This document shows positions 26,895 to 35,408 of a DNA stretch of 64,000 bases, piece by piece. The first letter of the stretch is position 1; each line of letters opens with the position of its first letter. The stretch comes from Mannheimia varigena. GTDB taxonomy: Bacteria; Pseudomonadota; Gammaproteobacteria; Enterobacterales; Pasteurellaceae. The notes below the pieces were generated by a model. That model saw only the letters and a program-made list of their open reading frames with translations, was not told the origin of the DNA and did no database searches. Position numbers and translations under genes: made by a program. The stretch is from the NCBI RefSeq assembly GCF_013377235.1, contig NZ_CP016226.1:620001-684000 (forward strand), given 5' to 3'.

Positions 26895-28400
26895 ATGAAT
26901 TTTGCAAAAAATCCGCCAATTATAACCGCTTGTATCGTTGCTCTTTTGCTTGGAGCAATCGGTACTTTCTCTTACTCCCCGTTTGATATTTGGCTTCTTG
27001 CCTTTATCTCCTGTGCTGGCTTAATTTGGGCTGCAATACTTGAACAGAGAAAAACCGCATTGTGGGCAACATTCGCTTGGTCTATCGGTTATTTCTGTAC
27101 AGGCGTGAACTGGGTATCAGTCAGTATGACTCAATTCGGTGGCGTGCCTGTGGTTGTCAGCTATGTTGCTGTTTTTCTATTAGCTTGTTATTTAGCCATT
27201 TATAATTTGCTGTTTAGCGTTCTCTCACACCAATTCAAGCTGAATAATCCGTTTGCTTTAGCCGCAATCTTCACCTTTACCGAATACTTGCGCGGTGTGG
27301 TATTTACAGGTTTCCCTTGGCTACAATTTGGTTATAGCTTAATTGATAGTCCTTTTGCTGGCATCGCCCCAATTTTAGGGGCGGAAGGATTAACTTTCTT
27401 TGTAGTAGTAGCGAGTGGCTATTTAGTCAAACTGCTGAAGCAAGAAAGCAAACCTCTTAAATCACTCGCCTTACTAGCGGTCATTTTTTCGTTAAGTTTT
27501 GCAACCCGCTTACTTAACTTTGTGCAAATTGATGAAGAAAAACAACCGCTTGTAGTAAGCCTTGTACAAGGAAATATTGAGCAGAAAATGAAATGGGATC
27601 CTCAGCATTTCAATTTTAGTGTAAAAACCTACGAGCAACTTATTCTTCCACATTTAGGTAAAACGGATGTGATTATTTTGCCTGAATCGGCAATCCCCGC
27701 TCTGGAGAATCAAATTGGCGGCATTTTAAATGCTTTAGATAATCTCTCTCGCCAAACTGGTAGTGAGATTATTATCGGCACGCTCTATGAAAATGAGAAA
27801 GAGGAATTGTTTAATAGTGCCGTGCTGTTAGGGAAAAATGAGCCTTATGATTTACACGCTAGCGAGCGTTATAACAAACATCATCTAGTGCCATTTGGCG
27901 AATATGTGCCCTTTGGCTCAGTATTAGATTGGATGCGAGAGGTCTTTATTTTACCTATTAATCTTTCGCAAGGTAGCTTTATTCAAAGCCCAATGATGGC
28001 AAAAAACAACCGTTTTAATCTGGCAATTTGCTATGAAATTATTTTTGGCGATCAGGTGCAACAAAACCAAAAAAGTCAAAATGCGGATTATCTCTTAACC
28101 ATTACTAATGATGCGTGGTTTGGCTCAAGTATTGGTCCGTGGCAACATTTCCAAATGGCAAGAATGCGAGCGTTAGAACTTGGCAAACCACTTGTACGAG
28201 CAGCAAATACCGGGATCACCGCTATTGTGGATGCAAATGGAAAAGTTATTCAGCAACTGCCTCAATTTACCACAGAGGTGCTGACCGCTACCATCAAGCC
28301 AACCAAAGGCGATACGCCTTTCAAACAATTGGGCTCTTGGCTGATTTATGGATTGAGTTTAATCTGTTTAATAATTAGCTTCTCGATTAGAAGAAGATAA
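26895..28400 (+). CDS. lnt: Apolipoprotein N-acyltransferase
   Basis: Lnt adds the third acyl chain to the N-terminal Cys of bacterial lipoproteins (such as hel in this window) in the inner membrane. About seven N-terminal membrane helices and one at the C-terminus flank a periplasmic nitrilase domain (about 220-470). Catalytic Glu lies in LPESAIP, Lys in YNKHHLVPFGEY and Cys in LAICYEIIFG. The frame begins at GTG 26886; ATG 26895 is the more likely start (501 residues). The upstream ribosome binding site is poor, perhaps because the start region overlaps the corC terminator. Confidence 0.95.
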   Translation: MNFAKNPPIITACIVALLLGAIGTFSYSPFDIWLLAFISCAGLIWAAILEQRKTALWATFAWSIGYFCTGVNWVSVSMTQFGGVPVVVSYVAVFLLACYLAIYNLLFSVLSHQFKLNNPFALAAIFTFTEYLRGVVFTGFPWLQFGYSLIDSPFAGIAPILGAEGLTFFVVVASGYLVKLLKQESKPLKSLALLAVIFSLSFATRLLNFVQIDEEKQPLVVSLVQGNIEQKMKWDPQHFNFSVKTYEQLILPHLGKTDVIILPESAIPALENQIGGILNALDNLSRQTGSEIIIGTLYENEKEELFNSAVLLGKNEPYDLHASERYNKHHLVPFGEYVPFGSVLDWMREVFILPINLSQGSFIQSPMMAKNNRFNLAICYEIIFGDQVQQNQKSQNADYLLTITNDAWFGSSIGPWQHFQMARMRALELGKPLVRAANTGITAIVDANGKVIQQLPQFTTEVLTATIKPTKGDTPFKQLGSWLIYGLSLICLIISFSIRRR

Positions 28401-28405
28401 AAAAA

Positions 28406-28433
28406 TCCCCTTAGCATTTTCGTTCTAAGGGGA
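28406..28433. terminator. Bidirectional terminator between lnt and ribH
   Basis: TCCCCTTAG - loop - CTAAGGGGA, flanked by A-run on the left and CTTTTT on the right, between convergent genes. Confidence 0.85.
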
Positions 28434-28445
28434 CTTTTTACTTTG

Positions 28446-28910
28446 TTAGCCTAACATTTTTAATAGGTTAGCCATTTCGATAGCAACCATTGCACACTCT
28501 TCGCCTTTATTACCGGCTTTAGTGCCTGAACGCTCAATCGCCTGCTCTAGGTTTTCTACGGTTAAAATACCATTGATAATCGGCACACCGGTTTCTAATG
28601 CAGAACTACTAATGCCTTTTGCTGATTCATTTACCACCACATCATAATGGCTGGTTGCTCCACGCACCACCGCACCTAAACAGATAATCGCATCATATTT
28701 CCCACTTTGTGCCATTTTTTTTGCTGCAATTGAGATTTCTAATGCTCCCGGCACCCAAACGGTGTCGATGTTTTCTGCTTCTACGCCGTGGCGAAGTAAT
28801 TTGTCAGTTGCACCATTGAGTAGTTGATCAATAAAGATTTTGTGCCAATTTGTTGCCACGATGCCGAATTTTAAGCCTGTTGCTACATAGTTACCTTGAA
28901 ATGTTGCCAT
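28446..28910 (-). CDS. ribH: 6,7-dimethyl-8-ribityllumazine synthase
   Basis: RibH condenses 5-amino-6-ribitylaminouracil with 3,4-dihydroxy-2-butanone 4-phosphate, the penultimate riboflavin step, and forms large capsids. Motifs are VWVPGALEI (substrate site), CLGAVVRGATSHYDVV with the catalytic His, and GNKGEECA near the C-terminus. Length (154) is typical. GAAGGAAAATAAAA precedes the ATG. It is the last gene of the riboflavin operon. A 105-base gap with an uptake-signal core separates it from ribBA, so it could also have its own promoter. Confidence 0.97.
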   Translation of the reverse strand: MATFQGNYVATGLKFGIVATNWHKIFIDQLLNGATDKLLRHGVEAENIDTVWVPGALEISIAAKKMAQSGKYDAIICLGAVVRGATSHYDVVVNESAKGISSSALETGVPIINGILTVENLEQAIERSGTKAGNKGEECAMVAIEMANLLKMLG

Positions 28911-29015
28911 TTTTATTTTCCTTCTTTAAAAATAAATTTGATATTTGAATTAAGCACTACAAGCGGTCATTTTTCACTAAATGTTTGCAAATTACCCTTG
29001 TATCAGAGAATCTCA

Positions 29016-30215
29016 TTAAAAATTAAACATATGCCGCATTTTGTGCTGTTTAACTTTGAGGTATTCTAAATCGTGTTCATTTGGTTCAACCATAATTGGC
29101 TCACGAGCGACCACATTTAAACCTTGCTCAATAAGTCCTTCAATTTTTGCAGGGTTATTAGTGAGCAAGCGAATAGATTTCACCCCTAGCTTTTCAAACA
29201 TTTGAGCCGCAATGTAATATTCACGCTCATCATCTTTAAAGCCTAGTGCCAAATTAGCTTCAACGGTATCCATTCCTCTGTCTTGCAATTCATAAGCACG
29301 CAGCTTGTTGATTAAGCCGATGCCACGCCCCTCTTGGCGTAAATAAAGCACAACGCCTCTGCCCTCTGCTTCCACTTGGTTCATCGCCGCAGCAAATTGC
29401 TGTCCGCAGTCGCAACGTTGTGAGCCGAACGCATCGCCGGTTAAACATTCGGAATGAATGCGGCATAGCACCTGTTCGCCATCGCCGATTTCACCTTTCA
29501 CTAACGCAACGTGCTCTTTGCCTGAAATAGTTTCCACAAAGCTATGGGCTTTAAACTCCCCGAACTTGGTCGGCATTTTCACAACAGAAACTTCATCAAC
29601 TAAGCTGTCGTGCTTTCTGCGATATTCTTGTAATTGCTGAATCGTGATGAACGGCATATTGTGCTTTTGAGCGAAGGCCTGTAGCTCCGGCATCTGCATC
29701 ATTGTGCCATCTTCCGCCATAATTTCACAGCATAAACCAGCTGCTTTTAAACCAGCCAAACGAGCTAAATCAACTGTCGCTTCGGTATGCCCGTTACGCA
29801 CCAGCACACCACCGTCTTTAGCGACTAAAGGGAAAACGTGCCCCGGACGACGGAAATCTTCTGCTTTTGCGTTCTCATCTAATATTTTCATACAAGTGAG
29901 AGAACGCTCAAAAGCCGAAATGCCTGTGCCGGTTTCAATATGATCAATAGACACGGTAAATGCCGTTTGATGATTATCTTTATTCACAACAACCATCGGA
30001 TGAAAATCTAATCGCTCTGCAATTTCAGTAGAAATCGGTGTACAAATTAACCCTTTCCCATATTTCGCCATAAAATTAATATTTTCAGGGGTTGCAAATT
30101 CAGCCGCACAAATGAAATCGCCCTCGTTTTCACGGTCGGCATCATCGCTCACCAAAATAATTTTACCTGCTGCAATCGCTTGGATTGCCTCTTCCACCGT
30201 TGAAAATTTAAACAT
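29016..30215 (-). CDS. ribBA: Bifunctional 3,4-dihydroxy-2-butanone 4-phosphate synthase / GTP cyclohydrolase II
   Basis: This protein supplies both riboflavin building blocks. The N-terminal RibB domain (about 1-200) has SDDADRENEGDFICAAE, with metal and catalytic acidic residues, and RRPGHVFPL. The C-terminal RibA domain (about 205-399) has the zinc cysteines in RIHSECLTGDAFGSQRCDCG and YLRQEGRGIGL. Both domains appear complete, in contrast to some fused proteins where one is inactive. AAGGAAAGTAA precedes the start. It lies 9 bases after ribE. Confidence 0.97.
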   Translation of the reverse strand: MFKFSTVEEAIQAIAAGKIILVSDDADRENEGDFICAAEFATPENINFMAKYGKGLICTPISTEIAERLDFHPMVVVNKDNHQTAFTVSIDHIETGTGISAFERSLTCMKILDENAKAEDFRRPGHVFPLVAKDGGVLVRNGHTEATVDLARLAGLKAAGLCCEIMAEDGTMMQMPELQAFAQKHNMPFITIQQLQEYRRKHDSLVDEVSVVKMPTKFGEFKAHSFVETISGKEHVALVKGEIGDGEQVLCRIHSECLTGDAFGSQRCDCGQQFAAAMNQVEAEGRGVVLYLRQEGRGIGLINKLRAYELQDRGMDTVEANLALGFKDDEREYYIAAQMFEKLGVKSIRLLTNNPAKIEGLIEQGLNVVAREPIMVEPNEHDLEYLKVKQHKMRHMFNF

Positions 30216-30224
30216 TTACTTTCC

Positions 30225-30872
30225 TTAAAATCCTGCATTTTTGAGAAAATCTACCGTCAATTTGCTTGGCGAATTTTCCGGTTCTTTTTTCAATAAAAAC
30301 TGTTCGATATATTTGCCGACAATGTCGTTTTCCAAATTCACTAGACTGCCGATTTTTTTCGACCCTAAATTGGTTTCTTTGATGGTATGCGGGATAATCG
30401 ACACACGAAATGACTCTGCATCGCAATCCACCACCGTCAGGCTAATGCCGTCAATGGTGATCGAGCCTTTTTCAATAATGTAACGCATTAATTTCGGCGA
30501 CGTTTTAATACGATACCAAGTGGAATTATCCGCTGGGGTAATTTCCGCCACCGTACCCGTACCATCAATATGACCTGACACGATATGTCCGCCGAAACGT
30601 CCATTCGCCGCCATTGCTCGTTCTAAATTGACCGGGCTGTTAATGCCCAACTCGCCAAGTGAGGTGCGTTTTAGGGTTTCCGACATCACATCTGCGGTAA
30701 ATTGCTCTTTCGTAAAAGAAGTTACCGTTAAACAAACACCGTTTACCGCAATACTATCACCCAAATGTACGTCTGTTAGCACTTTTTTTGCTTTCACCGT
30801 CACCACGGCAAATTCGCCCTGTTTTTGAATATGAGCAATTTGCCCGACTTCTTCGATAATACCTGTGAACAT
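30225..30872 (-). CDS. ribE: Riboflavin synthase, alpha chain
   Basis: The enzyme dismutates two lumazine molecules to riboflavin. Two similar beta-barrel repeats can be seen. The first begins MFTGIIEEVG and has SIAVNGVCLTVT (about 40-51); the second has GHIVSGHIDGTG and SITIDGISLTV. The C-terminal helix is used for trimer contact. Length (215) is normal. It lies between ribD (9-base gap) and ribBA (9-base gap), which argues for one transcript under the FMN riboswitch upstream. Confidence 0.97.
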   Translation of the reverse strand: MFTGIIEEVGQIAHIQKQGEFAVVTVKAKKVLTDVHLGDSIAVNGVCLTVTSFTKEQFTADVMSETLKRTSLGELGINSPVNLERAMAANGRFGGHIVSGHIDGTGTVAEITPADNSTWYRIKTSPKLMRYIIEKGSITIDGISLTVVDCDAESFRVSIIPHTIKETNLGSKKIGSLVNLENDIVGKYIEQFLLKKEPENSPSKLTVDFLKNAGF

Positions 30873-30881
30873 TGCTATTCC

Positions 30882-31967
30882 TTACTTCACTTCATAATCC
30901 AACAAAATATCTTCACCGATTAACTCGGTTGATTTCAGGTGTAATTTGACCGCTTGTGCCAATTTGCCAATCCCCTCGCCGCCAATCGGGGTTTTGGCAT
31001 CTATGCCGCCGATTAATTTCGGGGCGATGTAGCAATGCACTCGGTTTACTAATCCGGCTTTTAACGCACTGAAATTCAAGCTGGAACCACCTTCAATCAA
31101 CAAACTGTCAATTTGCATTTCGCCCAGTTTTTGCAAAAGATCGAGCAAATCTACCCGCTTGTTATCCGCTTTTGTTACAACAATTTCCACACCAAATTGT
31201 TGATAGGCTTCGTGGGCTTTCGTGTCATCATTTAATGTTGCAATAACGGTGCGATACTCTTTTGCCGTTTGCACTAATTTGCAATCTAGTGGCGTTCTTA
31301 ACTGACTATCACAAACAATTCTCACGGGCTGCTTGGCATTCGGCATTCGGCTATTGAGCATTGGATCATCAGCCAATACTGTTTCAACACCGACCATAAT
31401 TGAGCTGTATTGATGGCGGGTTTCCTGTACTTTTGCACGAGCTTGTTCGCCCGTAATCCATTTTGATTCACCTGTACTTGTGGCTATTTTCCCGTCTGCT
31501 GTCATTGCATATTTAAGCAATACATAAGGACGTTTGGTTTGAATGTAATGGAAAAAAATCGGGTTGAGTTCATCACATTCGGCACGCATAAAATCTGTAA
31601 CGACCTCTACCCCTGAAGCTCTAAGCTGCTCTGCTCCTTTACCTGAAACAAGTGGATTTGGATCACGAGAGCCGATGAACACTTTCTTAATTCCTCGCTC
31701 AATCAATAAATTAGAACAAGGCGGCGTTCGTCCATAATGGCAGCAAGGCTCAAGCGTAACGTAAGCAGTAGCTCCTACCAAATCCTGCTCGGAGCGTAAA
31801 ATCGCATTACGTTCAGCGTGCCATTCTCCGTATTTTTCGTGGTAACCTTCAGCGACAATTTCGCCATCTTTTACAATTACACAACCTACTAAAGGGTTCG
31901 GATTTGTCCAACCTTTTGCTTTCTTGGCAAGTTCAATGGCATAAGCCATATATTTAGCGTCTGTCAT
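30882..31967 (-). CDS. ribD: Bifunctional riboflavin deaminase-reductase
   Basis: RibD deaminates then reduces the pyrimidine intermediate of riboflavin synthesis. The N-terminal cytidine-deaminase-like domain has zinc ligands in HAERNAI and PCCHYGRTPPC. The C-terminal reductase domain (about 148-361) includes LKYAMTADGKIATSTGESKWITG and LLIEGGSSLN. The frame is open 26 codons upstream, but MTDAKYMAYAIELAKKAKGW at 31967 matches the family start. Its ribosome binding site is weak, which may be part of riboswitch control. First gene of ribD-ribE-ribBA-ribH. Confidence 0.95.
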   Translation of the reverse strand: MTDAKYMAYAIELAKKAKGWTNPNPLVGCVIVKDGEIVAEGYHEKYGEWHAERNAILRSEQDLVGATAYVTLEPCCHYGRTPPCSNLLIERGIKKVFIGSRDPNPLVSGKGAEQLRASGVEVVTDFMRAECDELNPIFFHYIQTKRPYVLLKYAMTADGKIATSTGESKWITGEQARAKVQETRHQYSSIMVGVETVLADDPMLNSRMPNAKQPVRIVCDSQLRTPLDCKLVQTAKEYRTVIATLNDDTKAHEAYQQFGVEIVVTKADNKRVDLLDLLQKLGEMQIDSLLIEGGSSLNFSALKAGLVNRVHCYIAPKLIGGIDAKTPIGGEGIGKLAQAVKLHLKSTELIGEDILLDYEVK

Positions 31968-32069
31968 ACAAATTTTGATAAATGGGGGGCGTGATGAAAG
32001 GGTTATTTTCAATACAAGCGGTGGAATTTTAGTAAAACTTTGCAATTCCAGTTGTAATTGAAAATAACG

Positions 32070-32099
32070 AAGCCTTGAAATCTTACGATCTCAAGGCTT
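32070..32099 (-). promoter_or_regulatory. Hairpin downstream of FMN riboswitch (possible expression platform)
   Basis: AAGCCTTGA / TCAAGGCTT, a perfect 9-bp stem with a 12-base loop, lies between the aptamer and ribD. The bases that follow on the minus strand (CGTTATTTTC) are only weakly T-rich. It may act as a poor terminator or in translation control. Confidence 0.5.
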
Positions 32100-32149
32100 G
32101 CAAAAAAGGAACGAAAAACTACCGCTTGCACGGTGCTTTCATATTATAA

Positions 32150-32268
32150 CCTCTTCTTCCATCCAGACTATACTGTCGGTACCGGAGTTTCACCGGTTCC
32201 TGCCAAACCTTTTTCGTTTCGCTCGCGGACTTTACCGCCGATCGGGAATTTCACCCTGCCCTGAAGAT
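32150..32268 (-). ncRNA. FMN riboswitch (RFN element) of the rib operon
   Basis: On the minus strand the conserved RFN order is plain. It starts with CTTCAGGGCAGGGTGAAATT, then CCGATCGGCGGTAAAGTCCG with GCGAGC. The elements GGCAGGAACCGGTGAAACTC and CCGGTACCGACAGTATAGTC follow, ending GGATGGAAGAAGAG. This aptamer binds FMN and represses riboflavin genes. The distance to ribD is about 180 bases, enough for an expression platform. Confidence 0.95.
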
Positions 32269-32410
32269 TAAAATTGGTAGGAATTCTGCTCGCATTCTAA
32301 GTTTATGTCAAGCAAGAAATTGAGCAAATTGATCGGGTTTTAACGATTGATTAAATCGTCATCATCTACTGTTTAAGGCTGTTGAGTTTTTTTAATATAA
32401 ATCAAATTTT

Positions 32411-32441
32411 CCCTTGTTTTTCCCAAATTCGTCCTCATAAT
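32411..32441 (+). promoter_or_regulatory. Heat-shock (sigma-32-like) promoter of lon
   Basis: CCCTTGTTT (about -35) and CCTCATAAT (about -10), with 13 bases between CTTGTTT and CCTCATAAT, resemble the sigma-32 consensus CTTGAAA / CCCCATNT. It lies about 35 bases before the lon ATG. Confidence 0.6.
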
Positions 32442-32476
32442 GGGATAACGATATTTTAGATAGAGAGAGCAAATTT

Positions 32477-34879
32477 ATGGCACCAAGAAAAAAGAAAGCA
32501 ATTGAATTACCACTACTTCCATTGCGTGATGTGGTGGTGTTCCCTTATATGGTTATGCCGTTATTTGTAGGTCGTGAAAAATCAATTCAAGCCCTACGTT
32601 CGGCGATGGATTCGAATAAACAACTGTTTTTAGTTACTCAACAAGACCCGAATAAAGAAGATCCAAGTAAAGACGATATGTATTCTGTTGGCGTAACCGC
32701 TAACATCATTCAAATGTTAAACTTGCCAGATGGTACAGTAAAAGTGCTAGTTGAGGGGCAAACTCGTGCCAAAATTGAGCAAATTCACGATGATGAAAAC
32801 GGCTTCTGGGCGGCAATTCAGCCTATTTATTCTGAATATGATGAAGAAAATGAAGAATTAAAAACCATTGCAAAAACAACCTTAACCGAATTTGAAAATT
32901 ACGTTAAAAATAATAAAAAAATTCCAGCGGAAATTATTCCTAAACTGCAAAAAATTACGCTTGAAGATCGCTTAGCAGATACGATTGCGTCTAACTTAAT
33001 TGCCCCTGTCAAGAAAAAACAGGAATTGTTAGAGCAACCAAATCTCATCGCTCGTTTTGAAGCCTTATTAATTGCAATGGCAACGGAAATGGATACCCTT
33101 GAAACAGAAACTCGTATCCGTAACCGTGTAAAACAGCAGATGGAGAAAAACCAACGTGATTACTACCTCAATGAGCAGATTAAAGCGATTCAGAAAGAGT
33201 TAGGCAATAACGATGATGTTGAACAAAGTGAATTAGATAAGCTCAAAGAGAAAATTGATGCGGCTAAACTGCCAACAGACGTCAAAGACAAACTCGATGG
33301 CGAATTTAGAAAACTTAAAGCAATGCCGCAAAGTTCTTCTGAAGCAACGGTTGTGCGTACTTATATCGACTGGATTTTACAAATGCCTTGGCATAAAAAA
33401 TCAGCCGTAAAGAAAGATTTAGCTAAAGCACAGGAAGTTCTAGATAAAGACCACTACGGTTTAGAGCGAGTGAAAGATCGTATTGTGGAATACCTTGCGG
33501 TACAAAGTCGTTTAAATAAATTGAAAGGTCCAATCCTCTGCTTGGTTGGCCCTCCGGGTGTGGGTAAAACTTCACTAGGACAATCTATTGCCAATGCAAC
33601 AGGGCGTAAATATGTACGTATGGCATTAGGTGGTGTGCGTGATGAAGCAGAAATTCGTGGTCATCGCCGTACTTATATCGGTGCAATGCCAGGTTCTCTA
33701 ATGATGAAAATGGCTAAAGTTGGCGTGCGTAATCCGCTGTTCTTGTTAGATGAAATCGACAAAATGGCTCAAGATATGCGTGGTGACCCTGCCTCAGCAT
33801 TGCTTGAAGTGTTAGACCCAGAGCAAAATAAAGCCTTTAACGACCACTATTTAGAAGTCGATTACGATTTATCTGATGTGATGTTTGTGGCAACTTCAAA
33901 CTCGATGAACATTCCGCCAGCGTTGTTAGATCGTATGGAGGTGATTCGTCTTTCGGGTTATACCGAAGATGAAAAAATGCACATCGCTCGTGATCATTTA
34001 CTAGCTAAACAGCAAGAAAATAACGGACTAAAAGAAGGCGAACTCACCGTTGAAGATAGTGCGATTTTAAGCATTATCCGCTACTACACCCGTGAAGCAG
34101 GCGTGCGTGGGCTTGAGCGTGAAATTGCTAAAATCTGTCGTAAAGCAGTAAAAGCCTTAGTGCTAGACAAAAAATTGAAATCGATTAAGGTTACTGAAAG
34201 TAATATCGAAGACTACTTGGGCGTAAAACGTTTTGACTACGGCAAAATGGATAGCCAAAACCGCATTGGGGAAGTAACAGGTTTAGCATGGACAGAAGTA
34301 GGTGGTGATTTACTCACCATTGAAACTGCCTCTGTGGCGGGTAAAGGTAAATTCTCTTACACAGGTTCATTAGGCGATGTGATGAAAGAATCTATCCAAG
34401 CGGCAATGGTTGTGGTTCGTTCTCGTGCAGATAAATTGGGTATTGCGGCAGACTTCCATGAAAAACGTGATATCCACGTTCACGTACCCGATGGAGCAAC
34501 ACCAAAAGATGGCCCTAGTGCGGGTATCGCAATGTGTACGGCTTTAATTTCGAGCCTAACAGGTAACCCTGTTCGTAAAGAAGTAGCGATGACAGGCGAA
34601 ATCAGCCTACGTGGAAAAGTATTGCCAATCGGCGGCTTAAAAGAGAAATTACTTGCAGCCCACCGAGGTGGTATTACAACGGTTATTATTCCAAAAGAGA
34701 ATGAAAAAGACTTGGAGGAAATTCCGGAAAATGCCAAAGCAGCATTACGTATTCACGCCGTAGAGACGATTGATGAAGTGCTTGCAATTGCTCTTGAAAA
34801 CCCACCGATGGGAATTGAAGTATTGCCGAAAGCGGAAATCAAAGTGAAAAAGTCGCGTACTAAAGCAACGGTTCAATAA
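32477..34879 (+). CDS. lon: ATP-dependent protease Lon (endopeptidase La)
   Basis: Lon degrades misfolded and selected regulatory proteins in the cytoplasm. The N-terminal substrate-binding domain (about 10-200) begins LPLLPLRDVVVFPYMVMPLFVGRE. A helical linker precedes the AAA+ domain with Walker A GPPGVGKT at 358-365 and Walker B FLLDEIDKM. The C-terminal protease domain has the catalytic Ser681 in DGPSAGIAM and Lys724 in GGLKEKLLAAHRG. Length (800) is normal, with a basic tail. GAGAGAGC precedes the ATG. Single gene with its own promoter and terminator. Confidence 0.98.
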   Translation: MAPRKKKAIELPLLPLRDVVVFPYMVMPLFVGREKSIQALRSAMDSNKQLFLVTQQDPNKEDPSKDDMYSVGVTANIIQMLNLPDGTVKVLVEGQTRAKIEQIHDDENGFWAAIQPIYSEYDEENEELKTIAKTTLTEFENYVKNNKKIPAEIIPKLQKITLEDRLADTIASNLIAPVKKKQELLEQPNLIARFEALLIAMATEMDTLETETRIRNRVKQQMEKNQRDYYLNEQIKAIQKELGNNDDVEQSELDKLKEKIDAAKLPTDVKDKLDGEFRKLKAMPQSSSEATVVRTYIDWILQMPWHKKSAVKKDLAKAQEVLDKDHYGLERVKDRIVEYLAVQSRLNKLKGPILCLVGPPGVGKTSLGQSIANATGRKYVRMALGGVRDEAEIRGHRRTYIGAMPGSLMMKMAKVGVRNPLFLLDEIDKMAQDMRGDPASALLEVLDPEQNKAFNDHYLEVDYDLSDVMFVATSNSMNIPPALLDRMEVIRLSGYTEDEKMHIARDHLLAKQQENNGLKEGELTVEDSAILSIIRYYTREAGVRGLEREIAKICRKAVKALVLDKKLKSIKVTESNIEDYLGVKRFDYGKMDSQNRIGEVTGLAWTEVGGDLLTIETASVAGKGKFSYTGSLGDVMKESIQAAMVVVRSRADKLGIAADFHEKRDIHVHVPDGATPKDGPSAGIAMCTALISSLTGNPVRKEVAMTGEISLRGKVLPIGGLKEKLLAAHRGGITTVIIPKENEKDLEEIPENAKAALRIHAVETIDEVLAIALENPPMGIEVLPKAEIKVKKSRTKATVQ

Positions 34880-34884
34880 TAGTA

Positions 34885-34910
34885 ATAAAGGTGCAGCAAT
34901 GCACCTTTAT
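34885..34910 (+). terminator. Terminator after lon
   Basis: Perfect 11-bp stem ATAAAGGTGCA / TGCACCTTTAT with loop GCAA, followed by TTATATTT, 6 bases past the stop. Confidence 0.85.
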
Positions 34911-34979
34911 TTATATTTCCAATTATCGTGACATGAAAATAGCTACAAAATGTCTAAGAAATTATATCTGAATGCCAAG

Positions 34980-35211
34980 ATTTCAACTTATGGCTACGTG
35001 AAGGTAACCGCTTTTTATGTCTTTAACAGATAGAGAAAAAGGGGGTTGTTTCAACTCACAGCCACGCGGAGGTGGCCGCTTTCCGCATTTTCGAAAATAA
35101 CGCAATGATTAGTCGTTTCAACTCACAGCCACGCGGAGGTGGCCGCACCATATGGCAACACAAACCACCCCATTTCAGGGTTTCAACTCACAGCCACGCG
35201 GAGGTGGCCGC
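34980..35211 (-). CRISPR. Short type I-C CRISPR array: 3 good repeats, 1 diverged repeat, 3 spacers
   Basis: Three identical 32-base repeats occur at 35048-35079, 35115-35146 and 35180-35211 (plus strand begins GTTTCAACTCACAGCC). A fourth, at 34980-35011, differs at 9 of 32 positions. Spacers are 36 (35012-35047), 35 (35080-35114) and 33 bases (35147-35179). On the minus strand the repeat ends GAGTTGAAAC, the usual I-C 3' end. With cas genes upstream on the same strand, the array is transcribed leftwards. The diverged copy is therefore the leader-distal terminal repeat. Repeat arms GGCCACC and GTGGCTG can form a short hairpin for Cas5c processing. Spacer targets are unknown. Confidence 0.95.
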
Positions 35212-35320
35212 TCCCTATATGAAAAGCATTGTGCTGCAAGGCTTTGTTAGCGCCTTTTCGCTAAACGCCTGTATAGGGAGTGTTTTTAGTATAGCACAAT
35301 TCGAATTGAGCCAATACTTT
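35212..35320 (-). promoter_or_regulatory. CRISPR leader with extended -10 promoter and self-pairing RNA
   Basis: On the minus strand TTGGCT (35309-35314), 15 bases, then TGCTATACT, an extended -10 with TATACT at 35288-35293, predict a start near 35281. The transcript would begin with CTCCCTATA (35272-35280), whose complement TATAGGGAG (35211-35219) touches the first repeat. Between them is a TTAGCG/CGCTAA hairpin (35247-35264). Confidence 0.55.
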
Positions 35321-35353
35321 TTATAACTTATTGATTGTTAAAGAACTTTTATG

Positions 35354-35398
35354 ATCGCTAACCTCCCCCTGTTTTGGTGATAACAACAGGTTAGCGAT
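35354..35398 (-). terminator. Hairpin between cas2 and the CRISPR leader
   Basis: ATCGCTAACCT (35354-35364) and AGGTTAGCGAT (35388-35398) are perfect 11-bp complements just past the cas2 stop. The 3' side on the minus strand is CATAAAAGTTC, with no strong T-run. It may partly end cas transcription before the leader promoter or be a leader element. Confidence 0.5.
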
Positions 35399-35408
35399 GC
35401 ACCAAATA

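Noticed and set aside
35072..35326. Open frame across the CRISPR array
   Set aside because: It runs through repeats and leader; it is an artefact of repeat sequence without a ribosome binding site or family resemblance.
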